Below, in pieces: positions 6,971 to 8,063 of a stretch of 8,063 nucleotides of DNA. The stretch comes from Idiomarina sp. UBA6142. GTDB taxonomy: Bacteria > Pseudomonadota > Gammaproteobacteria > Enterobacterales > Alteromonadaceae. Within the stretch, counting starts at the first letter, position 1. Every line of letters begins with the position of its first letter. The translations under genes were made by a program, and so were the position numbers. The stretch is from the NCBI GenBank assembly GCA_002423905.1, contig DIVC01000055.1, positions 1 through 8,063 of the forward strand, read 5' to 3'. The notes below the pieces were generated by a model. That model saw nothing but the letters and a program-made list of their open reading frames with translations. It was not told the DNA's origin and did no database searches.

Positions 6971-7003
6971 CCCTCGAAAGGGACAACTTATGTACGACTT
7001 TCG
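6966..7003 (-). other. Two mutually exclusive weak hairpins between aceF and lpdA
   Basis: Just after the aceF stop, CGAAAG (7003-6998) can pair with CTTTCG (6980-6975) across a 17-base loop. Alternatively CCCT (6982-6979) pairs with AGGG (6974-6971) around TTCG, with three further outer pairs after a 2x2 mismatch. The two share bases and cannot coexist. No T-run follows either, so this is not an intrinsic terminator; it may mark a processed or stabilised aceF 3' end, or mean nothing. Confidence 0.25.
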
Positions 7004-7004
7004 G

Positions 7005-8063
7005 TTACAAGACTAATTTACGAATATCGCTCAGGACCGCGCTTAAATAGACACTAAAGCGTGCGGCAATGGCGCCATCGATCACCCGATGGTCGTACGA
7101 CAAACTCAGTGGCAGCATCAACCGTGGCACAAACTCTTTACCATTCCACTGCGGCTTCATGTCGCTCTTCGATACGCCCAAAATAGCTACTTCTGGCGCA
7201 TTGACGATAGGCGTGAACGCGGTGCCGCCAATACCGCCGAGGCTCGAGATCGAGAAACAGCCACCTTGCATGTCGGTCGCTTTGAGCTTGCCATCACGTG
7301 CTTTGGCGCTTATTTCGCTCAGCTCTTCAGAGAGCTGATAAATGCCTTTTTTGTCGACGTTACGAATGACCGGAACCACTAAGCCATTCGGGGTGTCCAC
7401 CGCGATACCGATATGGATGTATTTTTTCATGATCAGGCTGTCGCCGTCTTCTGCCAGTGATGAATTGAACACCGGATAGGCTTGCAGCGCTTTGGCTGCG
7501 GCTTTCATGATAAATACCAAGGGGGTGATCTTGATGCCGTTTTTCTGCTTCGCTTGCAGCTCATTTTCTTGCTTACGGAAGGCTTCCAACTCGGTAATAT
7601 CGGCTTCGTCAAACTGTGTCACATGTGGAATCGTCACCCAGTTGCGATGCAAATTCGGCCCCGAAATCTTTTGAATACGGGTCAACGGCACCTGCTCAAT
7701 GTCGCCAAACTTACTGAAATCGACTTTCGGCTGAGCGATCACTTGCAGACCACCACCGCCTTGACTGGTGTTGTTGCCTGGGGTGGCTTTCGGCCGCGAC
7801 AGTTCGTATTTGACAAAATCTTGCACGTCTTCTTTCATGATCCGTTGCTTGCGCCCGCTGCCGCTGACTTTGTGCAGATCGACGCCGAACTCGCGCGCTA
7901 AGCGGCGCACCGCTGGCGACGCATAAGCCACGCTGTCTTCGCGTTTGGCTTTGCGATCCAGCGGGTGATCAGGCACTGGTGGTTGCTTGCGCGTTTCGCT
8001 GACCGCCGGCTGTTCAGCACGTGCAGTATTGCTGGCCACAGTCTGCTCGTCAGCCTGGTCACT
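7005..8063 (-). CDS. aceF: Pyruvate dehydrogenase E2, dihydrolipoyl acetyltransferase, C-terminal 352 residues (cut by window edge)
   Basis: This is the core subunit of the pyruvate dehydrogenase complex, transferring the acetyl group from lipoyl-lysine to CoA. The frame stays open to 8063 (reading SDQADEQT before a GTG at 8039), so that GTG is an internal Val and the true start, with the lipoyl domains, lies outside. Seen, numbered from the window edge: a Pro/charged linker (1-46); the peripheral-subunit-binding domain (about 47-83, [17 protein letters not shown]) that holds E1 or E3; a Gly/Gln-rich linker; and the catalytic domain from about 115, with [40 protein letters not shown] and the active-site His325 in DHRVIDGA, 27 residues before the end. 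The sequence closely follows E. coli AceF rather than the 2-oxoglutarate E2 (SucB). lpdA comes next in the same direction, and aceE is expected upstream, outside the window. Confidence 0.97.
   Translation of the reverse strand, partial: SDQADEQTVASNTARAEQPAVSETRKQPPVPDHPLDRKAKREDSVAYASPAVRRLAREFGVDLHKVSGSGRKQRIMKEDVQDFVKYELSRPKATPGNNTSQGGGGLQVIAQPKVDFSKFGDIEQVPLTRIQKISGPNLHRNWVTIPHVTQFDEADITELEAFRKQENELQAKQKNGIKITPLVFIMKAAAKALQAYPVFNSSLAEDGDSLIMKKYIHIGIAVDTPNGLVVPVIRNVDKKGIYQLSEELSEISAKARDGKLKATDMQGGCFSISSLGGIGGTAFTPIVNAPEVAILGVSKSDMKPQWNGKEFVPRLMLPLSLSYDHRVIDGAIAARFSVYLSAVLSDIRKLVL

Noticed and set aside
7482..7901. Plus-strand open frame of 139 codons inside aceF
   Set aside because: Antisense to the conserved catalytic and linker regions of E2; its translation has no family-like motif and would depend on chance absence of stops.
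8037..8039. GTG as the aceF start
   Set aside because: The frame continues open to the window edge, E2 proteins need upstream lipoyl domains, and the region reads as an interdomain linker.

Overview
The window is about 8 kb of gammaproteobacterial chromosome. Every gene in it lies on the minus strand, so the reading order runs from high to low coordinates. The pyruvate dehydrogenase genes have the gammaproteobacterial arrangement: an E2 that reads closely like enterobacterial AceF, followed by LpdA with its own promoter. The M13 peptidase is a lipoprotein, and the metal pump is CusA-like. My best guess from protein style, extended -10 promoters and base composition is a marine or aquatic Alteromonadales member, perhaps Idiomarinaceae. 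That placement is an impression, not a measurement.

Layout in transcription order. (1) 8063-7005: C-terminal 352 residues of aceF, the dihydrolipoyl acetyltransferase (E2) of the pyruvate dehydrogenase complex, cut by the window edge. (2) 7004-6894: a gap with a strong extended -10 promoter for lpdA, framed by a perfect 6-bp inverted repeat. (3) 6893-5460: complete lpdA (E3), closed by a clear intrinsic terminator at 5434-5398. (4) 5304-3244: a complete M13 (PepO/neprilysin-like) zinc metallopeptidase with a lipoprotein signal and its own promoter. (5) 3215-2835: a small exported Cys/His-rich protein, probably of the CopL/DUF2946 kind. Its promoter is embedded in the end of the peptidase gene, and its start codon falls at the predicted transcription start. 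(6) 2790-1543: cusB, a periplasmic adaptor with an N-terminal Cys/Met heavy-metal-binding module. (7) 1553-1: cusA, the first 517 residues of the RND copper/silver pump, overlapping cusB by 11 bases and running off the window.

Functionally there are two units. The first is central metabolism: E2 and E3 convert pyruvate to acetyl-CoA, and E3 also serves 2-oxoglutarate dehydrogenase. The second is a Cu(I)/Ag(I) envelope-efflux operon led by a Cys-rich exported protein. The outer-membrane channel (cusC) and any metal sensor are not in the window. The peptidase sits between the units and belongs obviously to neither. No RNA genes, insertion sequences, CRISPR arrays or gene-free stretches longer than about 155 bases were seen. 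I did not find a plainly novel system. The best leads are the apparently leaderless Cys-rich gene heading the efflux operon and the altered methionine relay in CusA.
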